From an uncultured Pelagibacteraceae bacterium (GTDB taxonomy: Bacteria; Pseudomonadota; Alphaproteobacteria; Pelagibacterales; Pelagibacteraceae), in contig CACOLA010000002.1 of the NCBI GenBank assembly GCA_902627935.1, forward strand, positions 207,026 to 271,025: a DNA stretch of 64,000 bases, in the 5' to 3' direction. Both the position numbers and the translations under genes were made by a program. How positions within the stretch are numbered: the first letter of the stretch is position 1; the number at the start of each line of letters is the position of its first letter. Shown piece after piece: positions 53,374 to 62,295 of this stretch. The notes below the pieces were generated by a model. That model did not search any database, was not told where the DNA came from, and was given only the letters and a program-made list of their open reading frames with translations.

Positions 53374-54531
53374 ATGATAAAAGAAAATAAATCATTGAAG
53401 GTTAAAACATCTTCAAGACGTAAGTTCTTTAAGACTGCTGCTAAAGCTGGAGCTGTTGCTGCAGCGACAGTTGCAATGCCAAACATTGCAAGAGCGGATG
53501 GTCATGTAACATTAAAGATGCAAGCAGCTTGGCCATCTGGAGCTAACATCTTTTTTGAAATGGCTGGAGATTACTGTAACATGGTTAAAGAAATGTCTGG
53601 AGGTACACTTACTATTGACCTTCAACCAGTTGGTGCAGTTGTAAAAACTTCAGAAATTGGAGCAGCTGTAAGTGATGGAAACCTTGATATGGGTCACTGG
53701 GTGACAGCATATTGGTATGGTAAAAATCCAGCAGCTTCACTTTTTGGAACTGGTCCTTCATACGGAATGTCATCTCAAGAAGTTATGGGATGGATGGAAT
53801 ATGGTGGAGGAAGAAAACTATATGATGAAACACTTTCAAAAGTTGGATACGATTATATTGGATTCTTTCATATGCCAATGCCAGCACAACCGTTTGGTTG
53901 GTTTAAAAAGAACGTAACAAAAGTATCTGATGTTAAAGGTATGAAGTACAGAACTGTTGGTTTAGCGACTAACGTTTTGACTGCTATGGGAATGGTTGTA
54001 AGACAATTACCAGGTGGTGAAATTCAACCAGCAATGAAAACTGGTTTGATTGATGCTGCTGAATTTAACAACCCAACATCAGACTCACAGTTTGGAATGC
54101 AAGATGTATCTAAACACTATCATTTAGGTAGTTTCCACCAGTCTCAAGAAATGTTTGAGATACCGGTAAATAAAAAAAGATACAATAGCCTTTCACCTGC
54201 TCATCAAGCTATCTTGAAGAATGCTGCTTACGCTGCAAACTCAGATAACTACTTTAAAGCTTTAGTTAGATATTCAGCTGACTTAGCTAAGTTAATGAAT
54301 GAGCACAAGGTTAATGTTTACCAAACATCTGATGCTATTTTAGCTGAACAGCTAAAAGGGTGGGATAAAATAGTTGCTGAGTTTTCTGGGAAAGATCCTT
54401 TCTTTAAGAAAATTATCGACTCTCAAAAAGCATACGCTAAGAGAACAATGAAGTATCTGTTGATGAATCAACCGAATTACAAATTAGCTTATGAAAATGA
54501 GTTTGGTCCAATAGCAAAAGTTAAAATTTAA
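53374..54531 (+). CDS. dctP: TRAP transporter substrate-binding protein (DctP family) with Tat signal
   Basis: A 385-residue periplasmic binding protein. The signal is twin-arginine: SSRRKFFKTAAKAGA (residues 13-27), then a hydrophobic stretch ending near ARA. The mature part has LQPVGAVVKTSEIGAAV, DMGHWVTAYWYGKNPAASLFGTGP, KGMKYRTVGLATNVLTAMGM and IDAAEFNNPTSDSQFGMQDV, as in the DctP group for 2-oxo and hydroxy acids or keto acids. The strong RBS (aggag) and codon choice hint at high expression. It is followed by a strong terminator and then dctQ and dctM. Confidence 0.93.
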   Translation: MIKENKSLKVKTSSRRKFFKTAAKAGAVAAATVAMPNIARADGHVTLKMQAAWPSGANIFFEMAGDYCNMVKEMSGGTLTIDLQPVGAVVKTSEIGAAVSDGNLDMGHWVTAYWYGKNPAASLFGTGPSYGMSSQEVMGWMEYGGGRKLYDETLSKVGYDYIGFFHMPMPAQPFGWFKKNVTKVSDVKGMKYRTVGLATNVLTAMGMVVRQLPGGEIQPAMKTGLIDAAEFNNPTSDSQFGMQDVSKHYHLGSFHQSQEMFEIPVNKKRYNSLSPAHQAILKNAAYAANSDNYFKALVRYSADLAKLMNEHKVNVYQTSDAILAEQLKGWDKIVAEFSGKDPFFKKIIDSQKAYAKRTMKYLLMNQPNYKLAYENEFGPIAKVKI

Positions 54532-54551
54532 TTAACTTTTAAAATTTTAAT

Positions 54552-54584
54552 AAAAAGGGGGTTTAAAAAACCCCCTTTTTTTTT
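54552..54584 (+). terminator. Strong rho-independent terminator between dctP and dctQ
   Basis: GGGGG (54557-54561), TTT, a short A-loop and AAA then CCCCC (54571-54575) form an uninterrupted stem, extended by A-T pairs, followed by nine T. It lies 21 bases after the dctP stop. It probably ends most dctP transcripts so that little message reaches dctQM. This would give the excess of binding protein over permease that is common in TRAP and ABC systems. Confidence 0.92.
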
Positions 54585-54611
54585 AATCAAATTTATTATA
54601 CCGTTAAATTT

Positions 54612-55199
54612 ATGATGAAAAACTTCATTAAATTTGCTGATACTTTGAGTACCTCAATGGGAAAAGCTTTTTCATGGTGTATAGTTATTTTAATGGGGGG
54701 GACAGTTTATGAGGTTGTAATGGCATATGCTTTTAATGCCCCAACATTATGGAATTTTGATTTTAGTATGCAGATGTATGGAGCGATATTGATGATGTCA
54801 GGAGCATACTGTTTAGCCACTGAGGCTCATGTCCGAGGTGATGTCATTTATAGATTATTCAGTCAAAAAACTCAGGCTTGGATAGATTTAGTTCTTTATT
54901 TTATTTTCTTTTTTCCAGGGGTTATTGCTTTAGCATTTTATGGGTATGAATATGCAGCTCAGGCCTGGAAGATAAAAGAAACTAGCTGGAGCAGTCCTGC
55001 TCAAATTCAAATCTATATGGTTAAATCTATGATACCTGCTGCAGGTATTCTTTTGATAATCCAAGGAATTAGTGAAGTGTTTAGATCAATAATATGTATT
55101 CAATCTGGACATTGGCCTGCAAGAATGGTCGTGGCAGAGGAAACAGAAAAAATATTAATGAGAACATCTCAAGAGGAAGATAATAAAAATGTTGTTTAG
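54612..55199 (+). CDS. dctQ: TRAP transporter small permease (DctQ)
   Basis: A 195-residue four-span protein: KFADTLSTSMGKAFSWCIVILMGGTVYEVVMAYAF, LWNFDFSMQMYGAILMMSGAYCLATEAHVRGDVIYRLF in pieces and SSPAQIQIYMVKSMIPAAGILLIIQGISEVFR. This matches DctQ in topology and in the conserved AxxxHVRxD motif. It pairs with DctM for sodium-driven uptake. Overlaps dctM by 11 bases. Confidence 0.93.
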   Translation: MMKNFIKFADTLSTSMGKAFSWCIVILMGGTVYEVVMAYAFNAPTLWNFDFSMQMYGAILMMSGAYCLATEAHVRGDVIYRLFSQKTQAWIDLVLYFIFFFPGVIALAFYGYEYAAQAWKIKETSWSSPAQIQIYMVKSMIPAAGILLIIQGISEVFRSIICIQSGHWPARMVVAEETEKILMRTSQEEDNKNVV

Positions 55200-56550
55200 T
55201 CTTACTAATCCTGAAGTTGCTATTTTAATGATGGGTGTATTTTTGTTTGCTGTTTTATTAGGATTTCCAATCGCATTTACTTTAATGGCCATGGGAATTG
55301 GTTTTGGCTATTACGCTTATTATGATCCAGTTTTAATGGATCATTTATTTGACAATAGAATATTTTCATTATTTGTAAAAAATACTTATACGGTTATGGA
55401 TAATAATGTGCTTACGGCAGTGCCTCTTTTTTTATTTATGGGATATTTAGTTGAGAGAGCTGGGATAGTTGCTAAATTGTTTTTTGCTATTAGACTTGCA
55501 GCTCATAGACTACCTGCATCAATGGCAGTAGCTGCACTAATAACCTGCACTTTATTTTCAACTGCAACAGGAATTATTGGAGCAGTCGTAACATTGATGG
55601 GATTACTTGCGTGGCCTGCAATGGTTAAAGCGGGTTATGATAAAAAGTTTGCCTCAGGAATTATTTGTTCTGGTGGATGTTTGGGAATTTTAATTCCACC
55701 AAGTATAATGTTAATTGTTTATTCGGTTATTGCGCAGTTATCACCATTAAGATTATTCGCTGCAGCAATTTTTCCAGGACTTATGCTAGCAGGTTTATAT
55801 ATTGTTTATGCAGTTACTAGAGCTTGGTTAAATCCATCAATAGCTCCAAGACCTCCTGCAGAAGATATTCCACCAAGATCAGAAATCTTAAAAGAAGTAT
55901 TAGTTTCTTTTGTGCCCTTATTTGGTTTAATTATGTTAGTTCTTGGAACAATTTTAGCTGGAATTGCTACTCCCGCAGAAGCAGCAGCAGCAGGGGCATT
56001 TGGAGCAATACTTTTGTCGTGGTTTTATAAAACATTAAAATGGCAAAATTTTAAAGAATCAGTCTTTCTAACTGCAAAAACAACGGCAATGATTATGTGG
56101 TTGTTTATTGGCTCGTGGACTTTTTCTTCCGTTTTTTCTTATTTAGGTGGACATGAAGTATTTGAGCACTTCTTTACATCGATCAATATTACTACCTGGC
56201 AATTTTTAGTAATTACTCAAATAATAATATTTCTTTTAGGCTGGCCATTGGAGTGGACTGAAATTTTAATTATATTTGTACCAATATTTTTACCTCTTTT
56301 AGAGATTTTTGATGTAAATCCATATTTTTTTGCAATGTTGATCGCTTTGAATTTGCAGACATCCTTTTTAACTCCACCAATGGCTATGTCGGCCTATTAT
56401 CTAAAAGGAGTTCAAAAAGCAAATGTTGAATTATTGGAGGTATTTAAAGGGATTATGCCATTTTTAGGTATTGTAATTTTTGGAATGTTTTTAATGTATA
56501 TGTTCCCTGGAATTGCTTTGTGGTTACCAGATGTGTTATTTGCTGACTAA
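55189..56550 (+). CDS. dctM: TRAP transporter large permease (DctM)
   Basis: A 453-residue, about 12-span permease. The conserved marks are LLGFPIAFTLMAMGIGFG, NNVLTAVPLFLFMGYLVERAGI, FASGIICSGGCLGILIPPSIMLIVYS (substrate/Na region), GIATPAEAAAAGAFGAILLSWFYKTL and TSFLTPPMAMSAYYLKGV. This is the DctM family. Substrate cannot be read from sequence; the neighbouring hydroxy/oxo acid enzymes suggest a monocarboxylate or keto acid. The amidase gene follows 5 bases later. Confidence 0.94.
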   Translation: MLFSLTNPEVAILMMGVFLFAVLLGFPIAFTLMAMGIGFGYYAYYDPVLMDHLFDNRIFSLFVKNTYTVMDNNVLTAVPLFLFMGYLVERAGIVAKLFFAIRLAAHRLPASMAVAALITCTLFSTATGIIGAVVTLMGLLAWPAMVKAGYDKKFASGIICSGGCLGILIPPSIMLIVYSVIAQLSPLRLFAAAIFPGLMLAGLYIVYAVTRAWLNPSIAPRPPAEDIPPRSEILKEVLVSFVPLFGLIMLVLGTILAGIATPAEAAAAGAFGAILLSWFYKTLKWQNFKESVFLTAKTTAMIMWLFIGSWTFSSVFSYLGGHEVFEHFFTSINITTWQFLVITQIIIFLLGWPLEWTEILIIFVPIFLPLLEIFDVNPYFFAMLIALNLQTSFLTPPMAMSAYYLKGVQKANVELLEVFKGIMPFLGIVIFGMFLMYMFPGIALWLPDVLFAD

Positions 56551-56555
56551 AAAAA

Positions 56556-57881
56556 ATGATTGATGTATTTTCGCTTAGTGTTGAGGAGATGGCTTCTCAA
56601 ATAAGACATGGCAAATTAACATCCATTGAAGTATGTGAAAAGTATATCGAAAGAATAAACAAGTTTGAAAAAGATATAAAAGCTTGGGCTCACTTTGATA
56701 AAAAAATCTTATTAGAAAAAGCTGCAGATGCAGACGAACATAGAAGATCAGGAAAACCAGTAGGCATATTACATGGAGTACCAGTTGCCCTAAAAGATAT
56801 CATTGGAACAGTAGACATGCCAACTGAATGTGGAACGGTGATAAGAAAAGGCAAATCTTATTCTCAAGACGCTGAAATAGTTGAGCTATTAAATGCAGCT
56901 GGTGCAATAATCATGGGTAAAACAAATACTTCAGAATTAGCATATCTCGGTCCCCCAAAAACAACTAACCCTCATGATTATTCAAGAACTCCAGGTGGTT
57001 CATCTAGTGGTTCAGCAGCTTCTGTAGCCTCACTAATGACACCACTTTCAATAGGGTCTCAAACAGGAGGATCAATCATTAGACCAGCTTCTTATTGTGG
57101 GGTTGTTGGTTATAAACCTAGTTATGGTTTGATCTCAAGAAATGGTGTTTTAAGAACATCTTACACACTTGACCATATTGGTGTTTTTGGAAGAACAGTT
57201 GAAGACGTAGCATTATTAGCAAAAGTTTTAATTAAAAAAGATCATCATGATCCTGCAACTATTTACTATTCTACTGAAAATATATTAGAAGAGACAAAAA
57301 AAGGACCAGCGTATGAACCTAAATTCATTTTTTATAAATCTGACTATTGGAAGATAATTGATAAAAAATCTAGAGAGTCGTTTGATTATTTTGTAAAGTC
57401 ATTTAAAAATATTGAAGTATTTGAAACTCCATCATATTTTAAAGATATTCACAAATACCATCAAATTATCCATGAAACAGATTTAGCAAATAACTTTGCC
57501 TTGTATTACAAAAAATACAAAGCAAAGCTATCAAAATATATGCAAACTGCTATTGCAAAAGGTAATAAGCATTCAGCAAAAGAATATGCTGAGGCGATTG
57601 ATTTTAAAAAAAGAAGTTACGAATCTTACCAAGAAGTTTTTGAGGATTATCATGGTGTGTTATCACCTTCAAGTCCCGGTGTGGCACCTAAAGGTTTGAA
57701 AAGTACTGGAACAGCGGAATTTAACAAAGTGTGGTCTTATCTAGGAACACCTTGTATTTCACTTCCTTTGCTCGAAGGTGAAAACAATTTACCACTAGGA
57801 GTTCAACTGACAGGAGATCTTCATGACGATCATAGATTTTTAGGGGTTGCTAATTGGTTAGAAAAGGAATGTAATAATTAA
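56556..57881 (+). CDS. Amidase (amidase signature family)
   Basis: A 441-residue amidase signature enzyme. The catalytic triad is Lys80 (GVPVALKDIIG), cis-Ser149 (TPGGSSSGSAASVAS) and nucleophile Ser173 (GSQTGGSIIRPAS), with the 24-residue Ser-Ser spacing typical of the family. It ends at GVQLTGDLHDDHRFL. Substrate is unknown. Placement after dctM suggests it acts on a compound imported by the TRAP system, perhaps releasing ammonia. The small gene at 57883 follows after 1 base. Confidence 0.92.
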   Translation: MIDVFSLSVEEMASQIRHGKLTSIEVCEKYIERINKFEKDIKAWAHFDKKILLEKAADADEHRRSGKPVGILHGVPVALKDIIGTVDMPTECGTVIRKGKSYSQDAEIVELLNAAGAIIMGKTNTSELAYLGPPKTTNPHDYSRTPGGSSSGSAASVASLMTPLSIGSQTGGSIIRPASYCGVVGYKPSYGLISRNGVLRTSYTLDHIGVFGRTVEDVALLAKVLIKKDHHDPATIYYSTENILEETKKGPAYEPKFIFYKSDYWKIIDKKSRESFDYFVKSFKNIEVFETPSYFKDIHKYHQIIHETDLANNFALYYKKYKAKLSKYMQTAIAKGNKHSAKEYAEAIDFKKRSYESYQEVFEDYHGVLSPSSPGVAPKGLKSTGTAEFNKVWSYLGTPCISLPLLEGENNLPLGVQLTGDLHDDHRFLGVANWLEKECNN

Positions 57882-57882
57882 A

Positions 57883-58059
57883 ATGCAAAAGTTTACAACT
57901 TTTTTAGGTTCATTACTTGCTATAGCTTTCTTAGTTGGTCTTGCTTTTACATTGACAAGATCTTCTATGATAGGTTTTTTTGATGTATTGCCCGTTTATA
58001 TTTTAATGGCTGTTGCAATATTTATGATGGTATATGAAGCCTTCTTTGATAAAAAATAA
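57883..58059 (+). CDS. Small two-span membrane protein
   Basis: A 58-residue ORF 1 base after the amidase stop. It starts MQKFTTFLGSLLAIAFL and has two hydrophobic segments (~6-26 and ~36-51) separated by a short polar loop with an Arg, and ends YEAFFDKK. The composition and direct spacing to the amidase argue for a real gene. No family is recognised; a 20-base gap leads to the DMT exporter gene. Confidence 0.6.
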   Translation: MQKFTTFLGSLLAIAFLVGLAFTLTRSSMIGFFDVLPVYILMAVAIFMMVYEAFFDKK

Positions 58060-58078
58060 ATAACTAAACATTTAATCT

Positions 58079-58984
58079 TTGAGCACAAAAAATAAAAATT
58101 TTTTTGCATTTTCACTTTTATTTATTCAGCCTATTTTTATGGCATCTAATCTAGTTGTAGCTAGAGGAGGTGTTGATTATGTTCCGCCAATTTCTTTAGC
58201 ATTTTGGAGATGGACACTAGTTTTTTTAATATTACTACCATTTACATATATCAGTTTAAAAAAAAATTTTAAAATTATTAAGAAGGAATACAAAAAATTA
58301 TTTTTTTTAGGGTCCATGGGTTGTGGTGTTTGTGGCGCTTTCCCTTTTTTGGCTGGCGAAACTACGACGGTTATAAATATGGGAATTATATATACGTCAT
58401 CACCTGTATTTATAATTCTCATCTCTTATTTTTTTTTTAATGAAAGAATAAATTTTACCAAAATAATTGGATTGATTGCGTGTTTAATAGGAGTATTTAC
58501 GATTATAATCAAAGGCAATCTAAAATTATTAATTAATTTAGAATTCACAATTGGTGATTTATGGATGTTAGCTGCTGCTATTGGATGGGCATTATATTCT
58601 ATTTATTTATTTTACTGGAATTCAAATTTAAAAATTTTTGAAAGGTTTACTTTAATATCATTTTTTGGAGCTTTAAGTTTATTACCATTCTATATTGCTG
58701 AAGAAATATTTTATAAACAAACAGTTTTTATACCTGAATTTTACTTCTGGGTAATTTTTGCTGCTATTTCCCCAGGAATAATAGCTTTTACACTTTATAC
58801 TGTTACTCAAAAAAAATTAGGTGCGTCTTTAACAGGATTCACTCTTTATGTGTTTACAGTTTATGGTGCAATCTATGGATATTTATTGTTTGATGAAAAA
58901 TTTGAAAATTATCATTTCATTGGAACAATTTTAGTATTTTTTGGAATATACTTGGCGAAAAAGAATAATGTTAAAAAAGTTTAG
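58079..58984 (+). CDS. DMT/EamA family transporter
   Basis: A 301-residue protein with ten membrane segments in two EamA repeats. The first repeat has SNLVVARGGVDYVPPISLAFWRW, GETTTVINMGIIYTSSPVFIILISYFFFNERI; the second has LAAAIGWALYSIYLFYW and SLTGFTLYVFTVYGAIYGYLLFDEKF. It is likely an exporter of metabolites or amino acids. Start is TTG 58079. Its end overlaps the next gene by 17 bases. Confidence 0.88.
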   Translation: MSTKNKNFFAFSLLFIQPIFMASNLVVARGGVDYVPPISLAFWRWTLVFLILLPFTYISLKKNFKIIKKEYKKLFFLGSMGCGVCGAFPFLAGETTTVINMGIIYTSSPVFIILISYFFFNERINFTKIIGLIACLIGVFTIIIKGNLKLLINLEFTIGDLWMLAAAIGWALYSIYLFYWNSNLKIFERFTLISFFGALSLLPFYIAEEIFYKQTVFIPEFYFWVIFAAISPGIIAFTLYTVTQKKLGASLTGFTLYVFTVYGAIYGYLLFDEKFENYHFIGTILVFFGIYLAKKNNVKKV

Positions 58985-59786
58985 GAATAATTTGTTCTCG
59001 TTATTACAAATAATTATTGCGGTTTATCTTTTAGTTTTGGTTTTTTTATTTTTTTATCAGAGAAATTTATTATATCACCCAAATGAAAATAATTATTCTA
59101 ACGATGAGATATCTGTATCAATCGAAAAAGTAAAAATAAGTACTTCAGACAAAATTGATTTATTAGGCTGGTATCATGAAAAAGATTTGAAGAAATACAA
59201 AACTATTCTTTATTTTCATGGTAACGCAGGTTCTCTAGAAAATAGAATTCATAAGTTAAATCATTTTAGTGAGATGGATGTTAACTTTTTAATAATTGCA
59301 TGGAGAGGTTTTAGTGGGAACGAGGGAAAACCATCTGAGAACGGTCTTTATGAAGATGGAAGAAGTGGAATAAATTGGTTAATCAGTAAAGGAGTAAAAG
59401 AGGAAAATATAGTTATTTATGGAGAGTCATTAGGGACTGGTGTAGCAACTCATTTATCACAAAAAAAAAATTTTGCTGGCGTTATATTGGAAACTCCTTT
59501 TACTTCTATGGTCGATGCAGCTAAAACATTTTATCCCTATATACCTGTAAATTTATTACTAAAAGATAGATTTGATAATAAGAGTAAGATTAATAATGTA
59601 AAAGCTCCTATTTTGATAATGCACGGTGAGGCTGATCAGATAGTTCCATTTTTTATGGGTAAAAAAATATATGAAATAGCTAATGAACCAAAATTTTCTT
59701 ATTTCACAAAACATGACGATCATATGATGGAATTTGATGAAAACCTTATTAAAGCTCTTAATTCATTTTTAAAAAGTTTAAATTAA
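58968..59786 (+). CDS. Membrane-anchored alpha/beta hydrolase (Bem46-like)
   Basis: 272 residues: an N-terminal membrane anchor (~9-28) followed by a serine hydrolase domain: LYFHGNAGSLENR oxyanion region, WRGFSGNEGKPSE, nucleophile elbow YGESLGTGVATHL (Ser in GESLG), acid in MHGEADQIVP and His in KHDDHMMEF. This resembles ABHD13/Bem46-type hydrolases. Substrate unknown, perhaps a lipid or ester. I chose the ATG at 58968; the frame is open from 58941 too. Confidence 0.85.
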   Translation: MLKKFRNNLFSLLQIIIAVYLLVLVFLFFYQRNLLYHPNENNYSNDEISVSIEKVKISTSDKIDLLGWYHEKDLKKYKTILYFHGNAGSLENRIHKLNHFSEMDVNFLIIAWRGFSGNEGKPSENGLYEDGRSGINWLISKGVKEENIVIYGESLGTGVATHLSQKKNFAGVILETPFTSMVDAAKTFYPYIPVNLLLKDRFDNKSKINNVKAPILIMHGEADQIVPFFMGKKIYEIANEPKFSYFTKHDDHMMEFDENLIKALNSFLKSLN

Positions 59787-59836
59787 GCCACAATCTCAAC
59801 AAATATACTTCAAGAATTTAATTTAATAAAAAGATA

Positions 59837-60400
59837 ATGAACAGATCATTTTTTTTATTTATTGCGTTCTTTGTTTTTATTACCAACGTTTATTCACAAG
59901 ATGAATTTTTTCAACCAGACGATTTATTTCATATAGATCATATGTACTCACATAACAAAGAATTTAGCTTGTATTTTAAAGGTAGAGAAAAATCTATTTT
60001 AGCAAAAGGTGAAAATGAAAATTATATAAATGATTATCCAAAAGATCTTTATATTTATAATCATTTAACAAAGTCCTCTTCACCTCTAATTTCCTATGAG
60101 TGGTTTCCTTCGCAAGCTAAATATTTTTTACAAGAATATGACTTTCCAGTGTTTCCAGATGATTTTGCATATTATTTATTAAAAGATGACAAAACATTAG
60201 TAATGATTAGTGCTGTGAAAAGTTTAAATGCTAGTTTTAAATATGACATCACAAGTAAAAAACTAGAGCTTTATCCTACCACCGGTAAATTCGACTTTAT
60301 AATCTCCTCATTTTCTAAAGATTGTGGTCATTATAAGTTTGATGATAATTATAAATGTAATATCTACAAACCTTTAATCTCTAGCAATTTAATCAATTAA
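59837..60400 (+). CDS. Secreted hypothetical protein
   Basis: 187 residues with a clear signal peptide (FFLFIAFFVFITNVYSQ, cleavage near YSQ). The mature region is rich in aromatic and acidic residues, has no recognised domain and ends with two Cys (DCGHYKF, YKCNIY) that could form a disulphide. Upstream TAATAAAAAGATA has a weak ribosome-binding site. Its end overlaps the ftsY end by 8 bases (convergent). Confidence 0.65.
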   Translation: MNRSFFLFIAFFVFITNVYSQDEFFQPDDLFHIDHMYSHNKEFSLYFKGREKSILAKGENENYINDYPKDLYIYNHLTKSSSPLISYEWFPSQAKYFLQEYDFPVFPDDFAYYLLKDDKTLVMISAVKSLNASFKYDITSKKLELYPTTGKFDFIISSFSKDCGHYKFDDNYKCNIYKPLISSNLIN

Positions 60401-61310
60401 TTTGAGTAAAAGCCTCTGCAAATTTTTCTGCTTCAAATAATTGCAAGTCATCTTCTTTTTCACCCAAACCTAGTGCAATAATTGGAATTTCATATTTTTT
60501 TGCTAGTGCTAACAAAATCCCTCCTTTAGCTGTGCCATCTAATTTTGTCATCACGATACCTGTAATTGGTATAATCTTATTAAATTCTTCGACTTGATTT
60601 AATACATTTTGTCCTGAGGTTGCATCTAAAACTAAAATAACATTATGAGGTGCATTGGGATCTATTTTTTTTGTTACATTCGCTATCTTTTTATATTCTT
60701 CCATTAAATTTTTTTTATTTTGGAGTCTTCCCGCAGTATCTATCAAAACTTGATCAAAATTATTTTTAATAGCTTCATCCACAGCCTTAAAAGCAACTGA
60801 AGCAGGATCAGCACCTTGAGATGATTTTACTATTTGAACATCTACTTTATTTGCCCAATTTTCTAGTTGTTCAATTGCAGCTGCACGAAATGTATCTGAA
60901 GCTGCAAACATGACTTTACTGCCGTTAGTCTTCAATATTTTTCCTATTTTACCTATAGTTGTTGTTTTCCCAACGCCGTTCACACCAGAAATTAAAGTTG
61001 CATTAAGCTTTTCTTTTTTCTCAAAAAAGGATTTATTTTCTAAAGGTTTCATTAAAGAAATTATATATTCTTTTAAAATAGAGTTTATCTCTCGAGATAG
61101 ATCTTTATTTGGATCAATTTTTTTTCTAGAAATTATTTTTTTTATTTCAGAGGCAGCCTCAACTCCAACATCTGATTGAATTAAAAATTCTTCAATTTTA
61201 TTTAAATCTTCGTCATTAATTTCTTTTTTGACAATTATTTCTTTAAGTCCAGATGTAAACGCTGATGCACTTTTCTTAAATCCGATTTTAAATTTATCAA
61301 AGATTCCCAT
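60393..61310 (-). CDS. ftsY: FtsY, signal recognition particle receptor
   Basis: A 305-residue SRP receptor GTPase. The N-domain spans ~1-95, and the G-domain has GVNGVGKTTTIGK (109-121), AASDTFRAAAIEQL, VLIDTAGRLQNKKNLMEE, TKLDGTAKGG and LGLGEKEDDLQLF. The A-domain is short, as in SAR11 and most alphaproteobacteria. It partners with Ffh (62296). The start overlaps the dapF stop by one base, giving the dapF-ftsY pair. Confidence 0.97.
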   Translation of the reverse strand: MGIFDKFKIGFKKSASAFTSGLKEIIVKKEINDEDLNKIEEFLIQSDVGVEAASEIKKIISRKKIDPNKDLSREINSILKEYIISLMKPLENKSFFEKKEKLNATLISGVNGVGKTTTIGKIGKILKTNGSKVMFAASDTFRAAAIEQLENWANKVDVQIVKSSQGADPASVAFKAVDEAIKNNFDQVLIDTAGRLQNKKNLMEEYKKIANVTKKIDPNAPHNVILVLDATSGQNVLNQVEEFNKIIPITGIVMTKLDGTAKGGILLALAKKYEIPIIALGLGEKEDDLQLFEAEKFAEAFTQIN

Positions 61311-62134
61311 TACAATTTTATCTTTATTTCTTTAATATCTGAAACAGGTCCTTTCATATGAATAGAATTATTTTCATCTATTGAGATTGATAATTTTCCA
61401 TTTGCAAACTCTATATCAGTATTACTTTCTGTAAGATTATTTAATTTACCTGCATATGCTGTAGCACACGCAGCAGTACCGCAAGCTTTAGTAAGACCAG
61501 CTCCTCTTTCCCAAACTTTTACTTTGATTAAATTTTTATTAAAAACTTCAGCAATTGTTACGTTACATTTCTCTGGGAAGATTTCGTGATTTTCTATTTC
61601 AGGGCCAATTTTTTCTATATTGAAATCTTCAATTCTTTTAACAAAAAAAACAATATGTGGGTTACCCACGTTAATTGCAGTGCCACCTATGTACTCATTA
61701 TTATTTATATCAATAATTTTGATATTCAAGTTCTTCGTATCTAATTCTTTTGATAAAGGTATTTCATCCCATTTTAACTTTGCTTTACCGATTTCTGTTG
61801 TAACAATTTTTTTTTCTAAAATCTCAGATTTTAATTTTCCAGACAGTGTATTTAAAATTATTAACTTGTTATTTTTTTCATTTGAAATCAAATTTGCAAC
61901 ACATCTGGTTCCATTTCCACACGCCTCAGATTCTCCTCCATCTGAATTAAAAAATCTCAAACTTGCGTCTGCATAACTATCTGGCTCAATAAGTATAAGT
62001 TGATCGCAGCCAATAAAATTTCTGTCACAAATTTTAACTATCTGATCTTTCGTTAAACTGGTAATTTTTTCTCTATTATCGATTATCACAAAATCATTAC
62101 CCAATCCGTCCATTTTAAAAGCTTTGAAGTCCAT
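61310..62134 (-). CDS. dapF: DapF, diaminopimelate epimerase
   Basis: Converts LL- to meso-diaminopimelate for lysine and peptidoglycan. 274 residues in the usual two-domain fold. The catalytic cysteines are Cys72 (EACGNGTRCVA) and Cys218 (KACGTAACA), with GLGNDFVIIDNRE at the start and GNPHIVFFV between the domains. On the minus strand, it is divergent from ffh across a 161-base region containing a structured element. Confidence 0.97.
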   Translation of the reverse strand: MDFKAFKMDGLGNDFVIIDNREKITSLTKDQIVKICDRNFIGCDQLILIEPDSYADASLRFFNSDGGESEACGNGTRCVANLISNEKNNKLIILNTLSGKLKSEILEKKIVTTEIGKAKLKWDEIPLSKELDTKNLNIKIIDINNNEYIGGTAINVGNPHIVFFVKRIEDFNIEKIGPEIENHEIFPEKCNVTIAEVFNKNLIKVKVWERGAGLTKACGTAACATAYAGKLNNLTESNTDIEFANGKLSISIDENNSIHMKGPVSDIKEIKIKL

Positions 62135-62185
62135 ATATAGTTATTTAACTTATTTATTGACTTTTTGAACCTCTATTATAGTTTG

Positions 62186-62286
62186 TGGCAGTTTCCGCAA
62201 AAACATTAAATTTGCGGTGTCTTTGGAAACAAAGAGATCGACACTAGTCTGCGAGGGTTCGCCCACTAGTGCGATTACTGCTGTGT
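62186..62286 (+). ncRNA. Structured RNA candidate in the dapF-ffh gap
   Basis: Several hairpins nest in about 100 bases just before ffh. An outer pair GCAGT (62188-62192) / ACTGC (62277-62281) encloses CCGCAAA/TTTGCGG (62195-62201, 62211-62217). It also encloses TCTTTG-GAAA-CAAAGA (62220-62235), a GNRA tetraloop. The last arm is CACTAGT/ACTAGTG (62242-62248, 62265-62271) with an inner GCGA/TCGC stem. G+C is higher than around it. It does not match the SRP RNA tip or a tRNA. The strand is uncertain because the gap is divergent. It may be an ffh leader element or a small RNA. Confidence 0.45.
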
Positions 62287-62295
62287 GTAATAAAT

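Noticed and set aside
62142..62216. Possible SRP (4.5S) RNA upstream of ffh
   Set aside because: The conserved tip with GGAA tetraloop and AGCAG-type symmetric loop is not present on either strand.
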